From NCBI RefSeq assembly GCF_022352215.1, contig NZ_JAKRWF010000004.1, forward strand, positions 372,001 through 436,000: a stretch of 64,000 bases of DNA, in the 5' to 3' direction. Shown one piece after another: positions 41,947 through 49,862 of the stretch. Every line of letters begins with the position of its first letter. The stretch's first letter is position 1. This DNA comes from Flavihumibacter cheonanensis (GTDB lineage Bacteria > Bacteroidota > Bacteroidia > Chitinophagales > Chitinophagaceae). The notes under the pieces are model-generated. The model was given only the letters and a program-made list of their open reading frames with translations, searched no databases and was not told where the DNA came from. A program made the translations under genes and the position numbers.

Positions 41947-42289
41947 AAAGCAGCTGTAGGCAATAGTAGTTTATTTTGCTTGTAAAGTTTCTTTTTCTAA
42001 ACTCTTCCATCACATAGTTGTATTGCTTAATCCCATTGATTTCCTGAGTGGTGATAACACAACCTAAATAAATAGTTTTAACACCAAGGGAGTCTTCAAA
42101 TTTATGGATGGTATTATCAGCTATTGGCAAAAATGTCTCACCGAATTCAATATGTTGAATTTTTCCAGCAAACACATCTCTTTTCGCAGTAAAATAATTG
42201 TAAGGAGTAAACAATCCAAACTGATATGCAACAAACAGTGTTAGGTAAACCAATGAAATAGCAATAAATATTTTTTTGGATTTCTTCAT
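41891..42289 (-). CDS. Small membrane-anchored protein, unknown function
   Basis: About 132 aa from the ATG at 42289 (MKKSKKIFIAISLVYLTLFV), with one N-terminal membrane helix and an outside domain (KRDVFAGKIQHIEFGETFLP; GVKTIYLGCVITTQEINGIK). Family not recognised. The last ~35 residues (NYYCLQLLFSRRLSPIKLGS) change character and overlap the 3' end of the DUF4304-like gene on the other strand, so the true C-terminus may have been lost or frameshifted. A+T-rich like its neighbour. A bidirectional terminator separates it from the zinc protease gene upstream. Confidence 0.5.
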   Translation of the reverse strand: MKKSKKIFIAISLVYLTLFVAYQFGLFTPYNYFTAKRDVFAGKIQHIEFGETFLPIADNTIHKFEDSLGVKTIYLGCVITTQEINGIKQYNYVMEEFRKRNFTSKINYYCLQLLFSRRLSPIKLGSVFFDLL

Positions 42290-42327
42290 CCCAACTAAGA
42301 TTACAACCAGGACAAATTCCATAATAT

Positions 42328-42361
42328 AAAAAAAGCCGGCTCACTCGAGCCGGCTTTTTTT
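42328..42361. terminator. Bidirectional intrinsic terminator
   Basis: Seven A, then AGCCGGCT-type stem (GCCGGCT / AGCCGGC with loop CACTCG) and seven T. Stem arms 42335-42341 and 42348-42354, extended by A-T pairs. Serves the minus-strand zinc protease gene ending at 42378. Confidence 0.9.
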
Positions 42362-42377
42362 GTATGTGACGCCTAAC

Positions 42378-44933
42378 TTACTTCACTGTCAGCCCATCGT
42401 TAATTCTGTCCAGTAAATCCTGGAGGTGATAACGGGTAGCTGTATCAGTGTAAGAAGGAAGTGCGGTACGAATCTCGGTCTGCAGGCTGCGCAGTGTGCC
42501 GCGTGCATAGGAGAGGGCATCGCTGTTGCGGGAGATAGTCGGACCAAAACTGATCGTGATACCACCACCCAGTGATGCGGGCGCAGTAGCAGGTTTCAGG
42601 AAGGTCAGCAAACGCTCTACCATATTCTTCTGCAGGTTGCGACGATAGATATCAATCGGTTTGCGGGTTGGCAACTCGGTGAAGATAGAACGACGCAAAT
42701 CTGTCATCATATCATTCAGCGTATAAGTCTTGGTACCCAGTGTAGCTTCTGCATTCAGCAACTTGTTGATGGTTCCTGCACTCAGTAAACGTCCCAGGGC
42801 TGCATCCTGCAAACGATTCACCACTGCTGTTCCATTATTGCCAGTTTTCGCGAAGATCTGCTGATCCAGCAACCAGGTGGGAGTTGTGAATACCTGTTTG
42901 TTCAGGAAGTCCATCGCTTCTTTCTGCTGCTCGCGGGAAACGATTTCATATACAGCACCTGCCTGCTCTACTGTTTTCGGAGTTTCCATCACGCCACCAA
43001 CATTCTTGCTCACATGGCCTACATACCGGTTAAACTGAGTTACTACTTCATTGTACAGGGTGCTCAGTGTTTCGTAATTCTCATTCGGCTCTTTAGTCCA
43101 GGCCTGGAGATTCGGAATGATACGCTGCAGGTTCTTGATACCATAAGTACTTGCCTTCATGCTGTTGTCACCCAGGTCTTCATTCTGAGAACGCGGATCA
43201 TCGGGATTGGTTTCGCGACCAAACCAAAGGCGCTTGTCTTTCAAACGCTCAATGGTCAAGGCATTCAGGATGGGTGTTTCTTCTTCAGCAGATTTAGCCT
43301 GCGGATACCATTTGTATCCCCACTCGATAGCCCATTTGTCATAATCACCAATGCGGGGGAACAATCCTTTTTCACCAACATTATCTTCCGGCTGTGCAAC
43401 ATAGTTGAAACGCGCATAGTCCATGATGGAAGGTGTGTGACCATTCTCTTCCAGCCATTTTTTATCGCGCAGTTTTTCAACCGGTGTAGAAGAAGAAGAA
43501 CCAAAGTTGTGACGCAGGCCAAGTGTATGTCCCACTTCGTGAGAAGATACAAAGCGGATCAGTTCACCCATCAGTTTATCATCAAACTTGGGAGCACGTG
43601 CACGTGGATCATTCGGTGATGCCTGAACGAAATACCAGTTGCGCAACAACTCCATCACATTGTGATACCAGTTGATATGGCTTTCGAGAATCTCACCACT
43701 GCGAGGGTCATGCTCATGCGGACCACTGGCATTCGGAACATCAGAAGGCTTGTAAACGATAGCAGAATAACGGGCATCTTCCAGGCTCCATTCAGGATCA
43801 TTCACAGGAGCTTCCTTCACAAAGATGGCATTCTTGAAACCAGCTTTTTCGAAAGCCGCCTGCCAGTCGTTCACACCCTGGATCAGGTAAGGCACCCATT
43901 TTTTGGGAGTAGCGGGATCAATGTAAAAAATGATAGGCTTTTTGGGTTCAACCAATTCACCGCGCTTGTATTTTTCAACATCTTCATCCTTAGGTTCCAG
44001 TCTCCAGCGGGTAACCATGCTAACAGACTCTACACCCTGGGGATTTTTTTCAAAATCAACATAACGACGGGTGAAGAAACCAATACGCTCATCGTAATAG
44101 CGCGGCTGCATGGGCTTTTCAGGCAGCAGCATCATAGAGCTGTTGATCTCCACTGTATAGGAACCACTTGGAGGTGTCATGGCTGCGGGTGGTTGTCCGG
44201 GTGTTGCACCGGCAGAGCGACCATAGGTTTTTACAGTTTTGATCTCTGTATTGATCGGGAAAGATTTCACTCCGCTGATATAAGACTTATCAGCCTGGTA
44301 ATTACCAACCCGGAAGGTGCGCTTGGCACTGGCTTCAAAATTCAGAATTTCGTTATCACTGTTCAGGAAGCTGGTCACATCCAGAACAACTCCTGTAGAA
44401 TCCGCACCAAAAGCAGCAATATCAAAAGACTGCGCAATGGGCTGGATATTGGAATTGGCAACTGCTTTAAACATGGAAGCAGTAGAGTCCCCGGCCATTT
44501 CATCATAAGAAATCAGGCGTAGGAAAACTTTGTTGTTAGGGCCTTTTTCAAAGCGGATGACATTGTCGCCGATTTTGTCACCTGCATAACCAAAAAAGAA
44601 ATTCCGCATGCCGGCAGCTGCTTTGGAGAGGCGATTCACTACCAGGATATCGCGACCCAACACTTTATCCGGAATTTCAAAATAATATTTGTCCTCCACT
44701 TTGTGAACCGTGAGCAATCCATCATCGCTCACTGCCTTGGAAGTGATTACTTCCTTGTAGGGCTTGGGACCGCTGGGTTTGGGAGGAGTAGGGGTTGCTG
44801 CTGCTGGAGCCGGAGCCGTACCAGGTTTGGCATTAGCCGGATTGGGACGTTGCTGGGCGTCAGCACCCAGGCTGCCCATCAGCGCCAAAACCACTACCGG
44901 GATCCACTTTCCCGGTCTGATCTGTTGAACCAT
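42378..44933 (-). CDS. Secreted zinc-dependent metalloprotease (DUF5117/DUF5118 type)
   Basis: An 851-aa exported protein. Signal MVQQIRPGKWIPVVVLALMG... ending near GADAQ, then a Pro/Ala-rich linker (about residues 28-55). A DUF5118/DUF5117-like region follows (KYYFEIPDKVLGRDILVVNR, IDPATPKKWVPYLIQGVNDW). The zinc site SHEVGHTLGLRHNFG lies at about residue 464 (HExxHxxGxxH, metzincin type), with SIMDYARFNYV just after as the Met-turn. The C-terminal ~300 residues are helical. Such proteins are widespread in Bacteroidota; substrate unknown. Single-gene unit with a terminator. Confidence 0.9.
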   Translation of the reverse strand: MVQQIRPGKWIPVVVLALMGSLGADAQQRPNPANAKPGTAPAPAAATPTPPKPSGPKPYKEVITSKAVSDDGLLTVHKVEDKYYFEIPDKVLGRDILVVNRLSKAAAGMRNFFFGYAGDKIGDNVIRFEKGPNNKVFLRLISYDEMAGDSTASMFKAVANSNIQPIAQSFDIAAFGADSTGVVLDVTSFLNSDNEILNFEASAKRTFRVGNYQADKSYISGVKSFPINTEIKTVKTYGRSAGATPGQPPAAMTPPSGSYTVEINSSMMLLPEKPMQPRYYDERIGFFTRRYVDFEKNPQGVESVSMVTRWRLEPKDEDVEKYKRGELVEPKKPIIFYIDPATPKKWVPYLIQGVNDWQAAFEKAGFKNAIFVKEAPVNDPEWSLEDARYSAIVYKPSDVPNASGPHEHDPRSGEILESHINWYHNVMELLRNWYFVQASPNDPRARAPKFDDKLMGELIRFVSSHEVGHTLGLRHNFGSSSSTPVEKLRDKKWLEENGHTPSIMDYARFNYVAQPEDNVGEKGLFPRIGDYDKWAIEWGYKWYPQAKSAEEETPILNALTIERLKDKRLWFGRETNPDDPRSQNEDLGDNSMKASTYGIKNLQRIIPNLQAWTKEPNENYETLSTLYNEVVTQFNRYVGHVSKNVGGVMETPKTVEQAGAVYEIVSREQQKEAMDFLNKQVFTTPTWLLDQQIFAKTGNNGTAVVNRLQDAALGRLLSAGTINKLLNAEATLGTKTYTLNDMMTDLRRSIFTELPTRKPIDIYRRNLQKNMVERLLTFLKPATAPASLGGGITISFGPTISRNSDALSYARGTLRSLQTEIRTALPSYTDTATRYHLQDLLDRINDGLTVK

Positions 44934-45120
44934 GTGTTGTGTGTTTTAATTGCTGGAAATAGGTGATTAACAATAAAATAATGGCCCATTATAACACAAA
45001 TCTTCAAGAAAGGATGAGCCGCTCGTAAAAAACAGTAAAAAATCAATAAAAAGCCCTAAAACCCACACGGGACGCATTTTTTTTTAATTTGTACCGGATT
45101 CGGATATTTATTGTGTTAAT

Positions 45121-45153
45121 TTGACTTTTTTAAAATTTTTTTATTTAGACTTG
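45121..45153 (+). promoter_or_regulatory. Candidate promoter of the exbB-exbD-exbD-tonB operon
   Basis: TTG at 45121-45123, 22 nt spacer (A/T-rich), then TAGACTTG at 45146-45153 (one mismatch to TAnnTTTG). Spacing fits the Bacteroidota -33/-7 arrangement. Would leave a leader of about 70 nt before exbB. Confidence 0.45.
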
Positions 45154-45226
45154 TGTCCCCAATAACGCGTTGGGTCCATTCAAGAACATTTTTACCTGTT
45201 TACAAAAAAACTAAAAACAAACGATT

Positions 45227-46084
45227 ATGGCAGAGACTAAACCAACTGCAACAGCGAAAGCGACCACATCTGTTCAAGCGAAAAAAAGAAGCAACGCGAT
45301 TTCATGGATTGCCCCTGTAATGTGTATTCTTGGGGGTTACGTAATCTGGAGATTTGGTATGGGCGCTACAAGCGGCTTTACAGCTCCGGACCCAGCTGGT
45401 GGATTCTGGCCTAGTCACGTTGGACCAATTAATGCCTTTCACAGTATCTATGAAGGTGGTATCGTAGTACCGGTACTGATTGCAAACTTCCTGATTGTAA
45501 TTGTATTTGCGCTGGAGCGTCTGTTGACTATCACCAAAGCAACTGGTGCAGGCAATATCGATGAGTTTGTACGTAAAGTACAGTATCACCTAGCTAACAA
45601 AAATGTTGACGCAGCGCTGACTGAGTGCGACAAGCAAAAAGGTTCTGTAGGAAACGTAATGAAGGCTGGTCTGCGTAAGTACAAAGAAATGATCACTGAA
45701 ACTGAACTGGACACTGAGCAAAAAGTACTGTCTATCCAGAAAGAAGTTGAAGAAGCTACTGCACTGGAACTGCCAATGCTGGAAAAGAACCTCGTATTCC
45801 TGTCAACTATCGCTTCCGTAGCTACCCTGTTGGGTCTGTTTGGAACGGTATTGGGTATGATTCGTTCCTTCTCTAAACTGGGTGATGAAGGTGGTGGTGA
45901 TGCTGCCCGTGAACTTTCCCGCGGTATCTCAGAAGCACTTTATAACACAGCTTTGGGTATCGGTACTTCTGCCCTTGCGATCATCATGTATAACATTTTC
46001 ACTACCAAAATCGATGGTATCACTTACGGTATCGACGAGTCTGGTTTCACATTGACTCAGAGCTTCGCTTCTCTTTACAAATAA
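45227..46084 (+). CDS. exbB: ExbB/TolQ-type proton channel subunit
   Basis: A 285-aa inner-membrane protein of the MotA/TolQ/ExbB family. Helices: AISWIAPVMCILGGYVIW at the N-terminus, GIVVPVLIANFLIVIVFALE, then the characteristic C-terminal pair NLVFLSTIASVATLLGLFGT and EALYNTALGIGTSALAIIMY, separated by GMIRSFSKLGDEGGGDAARE. The N-terminal extra helix and the ~25-residue Thr/Ala/Lys-rich tail are usual for Bacteroidota ExbB. It converts proton flow into motion of TonB. First gene of the operon; 149 nt to exbD1. Confidence 0.93.
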   Translation: MAETKPTATAKATTSVQAKKRSNAISWIAPVMCILGGYVIWRFGMGATSGFTAPDPAGGFWPSHVGPINAFHSIYEGGIVVPVLIANFLIVIVFALERLLTITKATGAGNIDEFVRKVQYHLANKNVDAALTECDKQKGSVGNVMKAGLRKYKEMITETELDTEQKVLSIQKEVEEATALELPMLEKNLVFLSTIASVATLLGLFGTVLGMIRSFSKLGDEGGGDAARELSRGISEALYNTALGIGTSALAIIMYNIFTTKIDGITYGIDESGFTLTQSFASLYK

Positions 46085-46158
46085 GAGGCGGATCAGCTGG
46101 AAATCGTAAACAGGTCCTGCCTAACAGCTGTACCGTCTGCGTCCGGCCCTGAAGGTTC

Positions 46159-46184
46159 CCATAAAAATTTCGTAACTTTTATGG
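46159..46184. repeat. 8-bp inverted repeat in the exbB-exbD spacer
   Basis: CCATAAAA (46159-46166) and TTTTATGG (46177-46184) are perfect reverse complements with a 10-nt loop, in the 149-nt gap between exbB and the first exbD. Could be a weak attenuator or processing structure that lowers downstream expression; not followed by a T-run. Confidence 0.5.
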
Positions 46185-46233
46185 AAAATGGGGAATCTGG
46201 AATCTAAATGTGGAATACAATAACTAATTAAAC

Positions 46234-46899
46234 ATGCCAAAAGCAAAATTACCAAGGAAGAGTACGCATATTGACATGACGGCGATGTGTGATGTGGCAT
46301 TCCTGCTTTTGTCCTTCTTCATCCTTACCACCAAGTTTAAGCCATCTGAGGCATTGGCGGTACAGACTCCGAGTTCAGTGGCATCCAAGGTAGCACCTCA
46401 GAAAGATGTTACCCAGATTACCATCGACAAGGACGGAAAGGTGTTTCTTTCTTTCTCGGAAGATGCTCCCCGGAAGGAAATAGTAGAAGCCCTGAATGCC
46501 TCCCGTAACCTCGGTTTGTCCGAAGGCGAAGTGACTGCATTGGCAACAGGTCCCTTTATTGGTGTACCGATTGCACAGCTGAAATCACTTGCATCCAAGC
46601 CAAAAGAAGATTGGCCTAGAATGGAGGTTCCCGGTATTCCGGTACTGGATACCCTGAATAATGAACTGGTTGACTGGATGCGTGCAGTTAAAACAGGATT
46701 TACCGGTATTAAAATGAACCTGCTCGTAAAAGGTGACAACGCTTCAAAATACCCTTCTTTCAAAGGTGTAATCGATGCCTTTAAGAAAGTGGATGAAATG
46801 AAGTTTCAGATGGTAACCAATCCCGAGGGAGTTCAGGAAGGTACAGAATTGTACCGTGAGAATATGAGTCGCGGTGGCAAATCTGCAGAAGCGGAATAA
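46234..46899 (+). CDS. exbD: ExbD/TolR-type transducer subunit 1
   Basis: A 221-aa protein with one N-terminal membrane helix carrying the proton-relay Asp: STHIDMTAMCDVAFLLLSFF. The periplasmic domain follows (KDVTQITIDKDGKVFLSFSE). It is longer than enterobacterial ExbD (~140 aa), with an insertion around EGEVTALATGPFIGVPIAQL. Acts with ExbB and the second ExbD. Confidence 0.92.
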   Translation: MPKAKLPRKSTHIDMTAMCDVAFLLLSFFILTTKFKPSEALAVQTPSSVASKVAPQKDVTQITIDKDGKVFLSFSEDAPRKEIVEALNASRNLGLSEGEVTALATGPFIGVPIAQLKSLASKPKEDWPRMEVPGIPVLDTLNNELVDWMRAVKTGFTGIKMNLLVKGDNASKYPSFKGVIDAFKKVDEMKFQMVTNPEGVQEGTELYRENMSRGGKSAEAE

Positions 46900-46926
46900 A
46901 TTATCTAACACAAAAATTTTTGCATC

Positions 46927-47487
46927 ATGGCAGAAATGGATACCTCGTCCCAGGGCGGGGGACATAAAAAAGGCCCAGGCGTAAAAAAGAGTAAAAAGCT
47001 CTCTACCCGTGTAGATCTTACCCCGATGGTGGATCTTGGGTTCCTGCTGATTACCTTCTTTATCTTTACGACCACGATGAGCCAGCCCACGGCAATGCGG
47101 TTATTCCTTCCAAAGGATACCGATAAGCCGGAAGAACAGAACAAAGCCAAGGAATCCGGTGCTCTTACCATCATGATGTCCAAGGATGACAACGTATACT
47201 ATTACGAAGGAATCCTGTCACCCGATGGTGCTAACTTCAAGAGTTCCAATTTCAAGGAGATCCGGGATGTAATTCTGAATAAGAAGAAATCTACAGATCC
47301 GAAGGACTTTGTGGTAGTAATCAAACCCGGAAAGGAAGCCACTTATAAGAACGTGGTGAACATGCTGGATGAGATGCAGATCAATGTGGTAAAGCGGTAT
47401 GCACTGGTTGACATTGCAGAATCTGAAGCCCTGTTGATTGCAGCAACTGAAGGCGGTCCGGCTCCGGCACCCGCTCCGCAACAATAA
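46927..47487 (+). CDS. exbD: ExbD/TolR-type transducer subunit 2
   Basis: A 186-aa paralogue of the preceding ExbD. Membrane helix with the key Asp: RVDLTPMVDLGFLLITFFIF. Basic N-terminus (GGGHKKGPGVKKSKKLS) faces the cytoplasm. Periplasmic domain includes PKDFVVVIKPGKEATYKNVV. Two different ExbD genes behind one ExbB is the common Bacteroidota pattern and implies a mixed ExbD pair in the complex. Confidence 0.92.
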   Translation: MAEMDTSSQGGGHKKGPGVKKSKKLSTRVDLTPMVDLGFLLITFFIFTTTMSQPTAMRLFLPKDTDKPEEQNKAKESGALTIMMSKDDNVYYYEGILSPDGANFKSSNFKEIRDVILNKKKSTDPKDFVVVIKPGKEATYKNVVNMLDEMQINVVKRYALVDIAESEALLIAATEGGPAPAPAPQQ

Positions 47488-47532
47488 GTTTGTGGAAATT
47501 GAATAAACACGCATCTATTAAAAAAGCGAATC

Positions 47533-48369
47533 ATGGACGTTAATAAAATTTTGAGTGCGGATGTGCTGGACATCATTTTTGATGGCCGGAACAAAGCATA
47601 TGGCGCTTACGATCTTCGTAGGACCTATGCCAAACGCATGACTATCGCATTGATAGCTACCGCAGCGCTCCTGGTATTGTTTTTTGTTGGAACGATTTTG
47701 GCGAATAAGCTGAAAGGTGACAAAGACAAAACCGAGATGGTAGTGCAGGACGTGGAGCTGGAAGCCATCAAGCAGGAAGAACCTAAAAATGAACCCCCAC
47801 CACCACCTCCGCCACCACCACCGGTAGAACCACCCAAAGTGGAAATGGCTAAGTTTACTCCTCCCAAAATCGTGAAAGACGAAGAGGTGAAGGAAGACGA
47901 AAAGCCACCAGAAGTGGAGAAACTGGAAGAAACCAAGATTGGTACCATCAACCAGGAAGGTATCAAGGATGAGGGTATTGTTGCACCACCTGTATCTGAT
48001 GAAGGTAAGGGTGTGGTAGAAGCTCCTAAGAAGGTAGAAGAAGACTGGGATAAAACCTTTACCAAGGTGGAAATCGAGTCTGAGTATCCTGGTGGAGCAA
48101 GTGCCTGGCAGCGTTACCTGAACAAGAGCCTCCGTTACCCCCAGGATGCGATTGACAATGAGATCCAGGGTACGGTTGTGGTTCAGTTCATCGTGGACAA
48201 AGAAGGTAATGTGAGTGATGTGCAGGCAATCAGCGGTCCGAATGAACTGCGTGATGAAGCTGCCCGCGTAATCAAGAAGTCTGGTAAGTGGACACCTGCC
48301 GTTCAGAACGGTCGCCAGGTAAAATCTTACAAGAAGCAGCCTATTACCTTCCGTTTGGAAATTGAATAA
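47533..48369 (+). CDS. tonB: TonB-family energy transducer (locus 2)
   Basis: A 278-aa protein: cytoplasmic N-terminus LSADVLDIIFDGRNKAYGAY, one helix (IALIATAALLVLFFVGTILA), a Pro/Glu/Lys-rich linker with ten consecutive Pro, and a TonB C-terminal domain (SEYPGGASAWQRYLNKSLRY; GTVVVQFIVDKEGNVSDVQA; ITFRLEIE end). Last gene of the exb operon, with an intrinsic terminator 26 nt after the stop. The most likely partner of the SusC receptor at 1-2.7 kb among the proteins encoded here. Confidence 0.94.
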   Translation: MDVNKILSADVLDIIFDGRNKAYGAYDLRRTYAKRMTIALIATAALLVLFFVGTILANKLKGDKDKTEMVVQDVELEAIKQEEPKNEPPPPPPPPPPVEPPKVEMAKFTPPKIVKDEEVKEDEKPPEVEKLEETKIGTINQEGIKDEGIVAPPVSDEGKGVVEAPKKVEEDWDKTFTKVEIESEYPGGASAWQRYLNKSLRYPQDAIDNEIQGTVVVQFIVDKEGNVSDVQAISGPNELRDEAARVIKKSGKWTPAVQNGRQVKSYKKQPITFRLEIE

Positions 48370-48394
48370 GCTTCCTTACTGAATAAAATTTCAA

Positions 48395-48425
48395 ATCCCT
48401 CTGCAGCTCGCAGGGGGATTTTTTG
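48395..48425 (+). terminator. Intrinsic terminator after tonB
   Basis: A 10-bp stem with one G-T wobble (arms 48395-48404 and 48410-48419, loop AGCTC) followed by six T. It ends only 6 nt before the mnmE -7 box. Confidence 0.88.
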
Positions 48426-48430
48426 TTACC

Positions 48431-48438
48431 TACCTTTG
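48431..48438 (+). promoter_or_regulatory. Putative -7 box (TACCTTTG) of mnmE
   Basis: Exact TAnnTTTG match, 4 nt (CCGC) before the mnmE ATG, implying a leaderless message. The -33 region is occupied by the tonB terminator. Confidence 0.5.
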
Positions 48439-48442
48439 CCGC

Positions 48443-49843
48443 ATGAAATACAGCAATCCTCAGTGGGATGATACTATAGTGGCACTGGCCACGCCACCTG
48501 GAGTTGGAGCAATTGGTGTGATCCGGTTAAGCGGACCATCGGCATTTGGAATTGTCAATGCCTTGTTTCCCTCGAAGGACCTGGAGCAACAGGCAACACA
48601 TACGGCACATGTGGGTTTGCTGAAAGAAAATGGGGAGGCCCTGGATGAAGTGGTGGTGACCTTGTTCAAAGGCCCGCGGTCCTATACCGGGGAGGATGTG
48701 GTAGAGATCTCCGGGCATGGATCTCCATATGTATTGCAGCGCATCTTGGATGCCTGCATGCGTGGGGGAGCCAGGCTGGCAAGGCCAGGGGAGTTTACCC
48801 AGCGGGCCTTTCTGCATGGCAAGCTGGATCTGGCTCAGGCAGAGGCAGTTGCTGACCTGATAGCAGCCAATACAGCAGCTACCCAGCGCAATGCCTTACA
48901 CAATATCCGGGGAGGCTTTTCTGCCGAATTAAAGCAGCTAAGAGAGCAGCTGATCAGTTTCTCTGCATTGATCGAATTGGAGCTGGATTTTTCCCAGGAA
49001 GATGTGGAGTTTGCGGATCGCTCGCAGTTGTATGCATTGGTAACAGGAGCACATGAACGCGTGAGCAAACTGGCGGCATCTTTTCAGTTGGGCAACGTGA
49101 TGAAAAATGGGGTGAGCGTAGCAATTGTAGGAAAACCGAATGCAGGCAAGTCAACCTTGCTGAATACTCTGTTGAATGAGAACCGTGCGATTGTGAGTGA
49201 GATTGCTGGCACTACACGTGATACGATAGAAGAGGTGCTGAATATAGACGGGATTTTATTTCGATTTATTGATACCGCCGGCATCCGTGAGCATACAGCA
49301 GACCAGATAGAGCAGATCGGGGTGGAGAAGAGTCGCGAGAAAATGCAGCAGGCGGATATCGTGATTTATCTGTTTGATGTGAATACCATGAAGCCTTCCG
49401 ATCTGGAGCAGGTGCAGCGTGAATTTGAAACTGCGGGGTATAAGTACCTGTTAGTAGGTAACCAAGTAGATAAATCCACCGGACGGGTGGCACCGGACGG
49501 GTGGCACCGGACGGGTGGGGTAGACAGCAGCCGACTGATACTGATCTCCGCGAAGCAGGGCCTGCACGTGGAAGTCTTAAAAGAGCGCCTGGTGGATCTG
49601 GTGCTCGGAGGCCAGGTGAGCGGCGATACAACCATTGTTACGAATGCCCGTCATTACCATGCGTTACAGGAGATTCTGCGTTCCTTGCTGGATATCCGTA
49701 ATGGGTTGGATAATCATCTGCCCGGAGATTTGCTGGCACTGGATATCCGGCGTTGTCTGCAATATGTGGGAGAGATAACAGGAGAGGTGAGCAATGAGGA
49801 TTTACTGGATTATATATTTAGCAAGTTTTGTATTGGGAAGTAG
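48443..49843 (+). CDS. mnmE: tRNA modification GTPase MnmE
   Basis: A 466-aa GTPase that, with MnmG, adds the aminomethyl-type group to U34 of certain tRNAs. Domains: N-terminal folate-binding domain (IVALATPPGVGAIGVIRLSG), helical domain (RPGEFTQRAFLHGKLDLAQA), inserted G domain with GKPNAGKSTLLNTLL (G1), EIAGTTRDTIEE (G2), DTAG (G3), GNQVD (G4, usually NKxD) and SAKQG (G5), and the C-terminal FCIGK with the catalytic Cys. The loop between G4 and G5 holds a 14-residue insert encoded by three tandem 14-bp repeats (49477-49518). Frame is intact. Confidence 0.96.
   Translation: MKYSNPQWDDTIVALATPPGVGAIGVIRLSGPSAFGIVNALFPSKDLEQQATHTAHVGLLKENGEALDEVVVTLFKGPRSYTGEDVVEISGHGSPYVLQRILDACMRGGARLARPGEFTQRAFLHGKLDLAQAEAVADLIAANTAATQRNALHNIRGGFSAELKQLREQLISFSALIELELDFSQEDVEFADRSQLYALVTGAHERVSKLAASFQLGNVMKNGVSVAIVGKPNAGKSTLLNTLLNENRAIVSEIAGTTRDTIEEVLNIDGILFRFIDTAGIREHTADQIEQIGVEKSREKMQQADIVIYLFDVNTMKPSDLEQVQREFETAGYKYLLVGNQVDKSTGRVAPDGWHRTGGVDSSRLILISAKQGLHVEVLKERLVDLVLGGQVSGDTTIVTNARHYHALQEILRSLLDIRNGLDNHLPGDLLALDIRRCLQYVGEITGEVSNEDLLDYIFSKFCIGK
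49477..49518 (+). repeat. Three perfect tandem 14-bp repeats inside mnmE
   Basis: CACCGGACGGGTGG occurs at 49477-49490, 49491-49504 and 49505-49518 without a mismatch. 42 nt equals 14 codons, so the reading frame is kept only because the copy number is a multiple of three. Each copy is read in a different frame. The same 13-nt word forms the right arm of the hairpin at 40026-40052. Confidence 0.95.
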
Positions 49844-49862
49844 ATTCTGTCTTAAACGGCAT

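Noticed and set aside
43014-44522. Two plus-strand frames of 201 and 286 codons opposite the zinc metalloprotease
   Set aside because: Shadow frames; the minus strand has a continuous protease with signal peptide and HExxHxxGxxH.
47625-48065. Ser/Gly-rich minus-strand frame opposite the second TonB gene
   Set aside because: Same artefact of the proline-rich linker.
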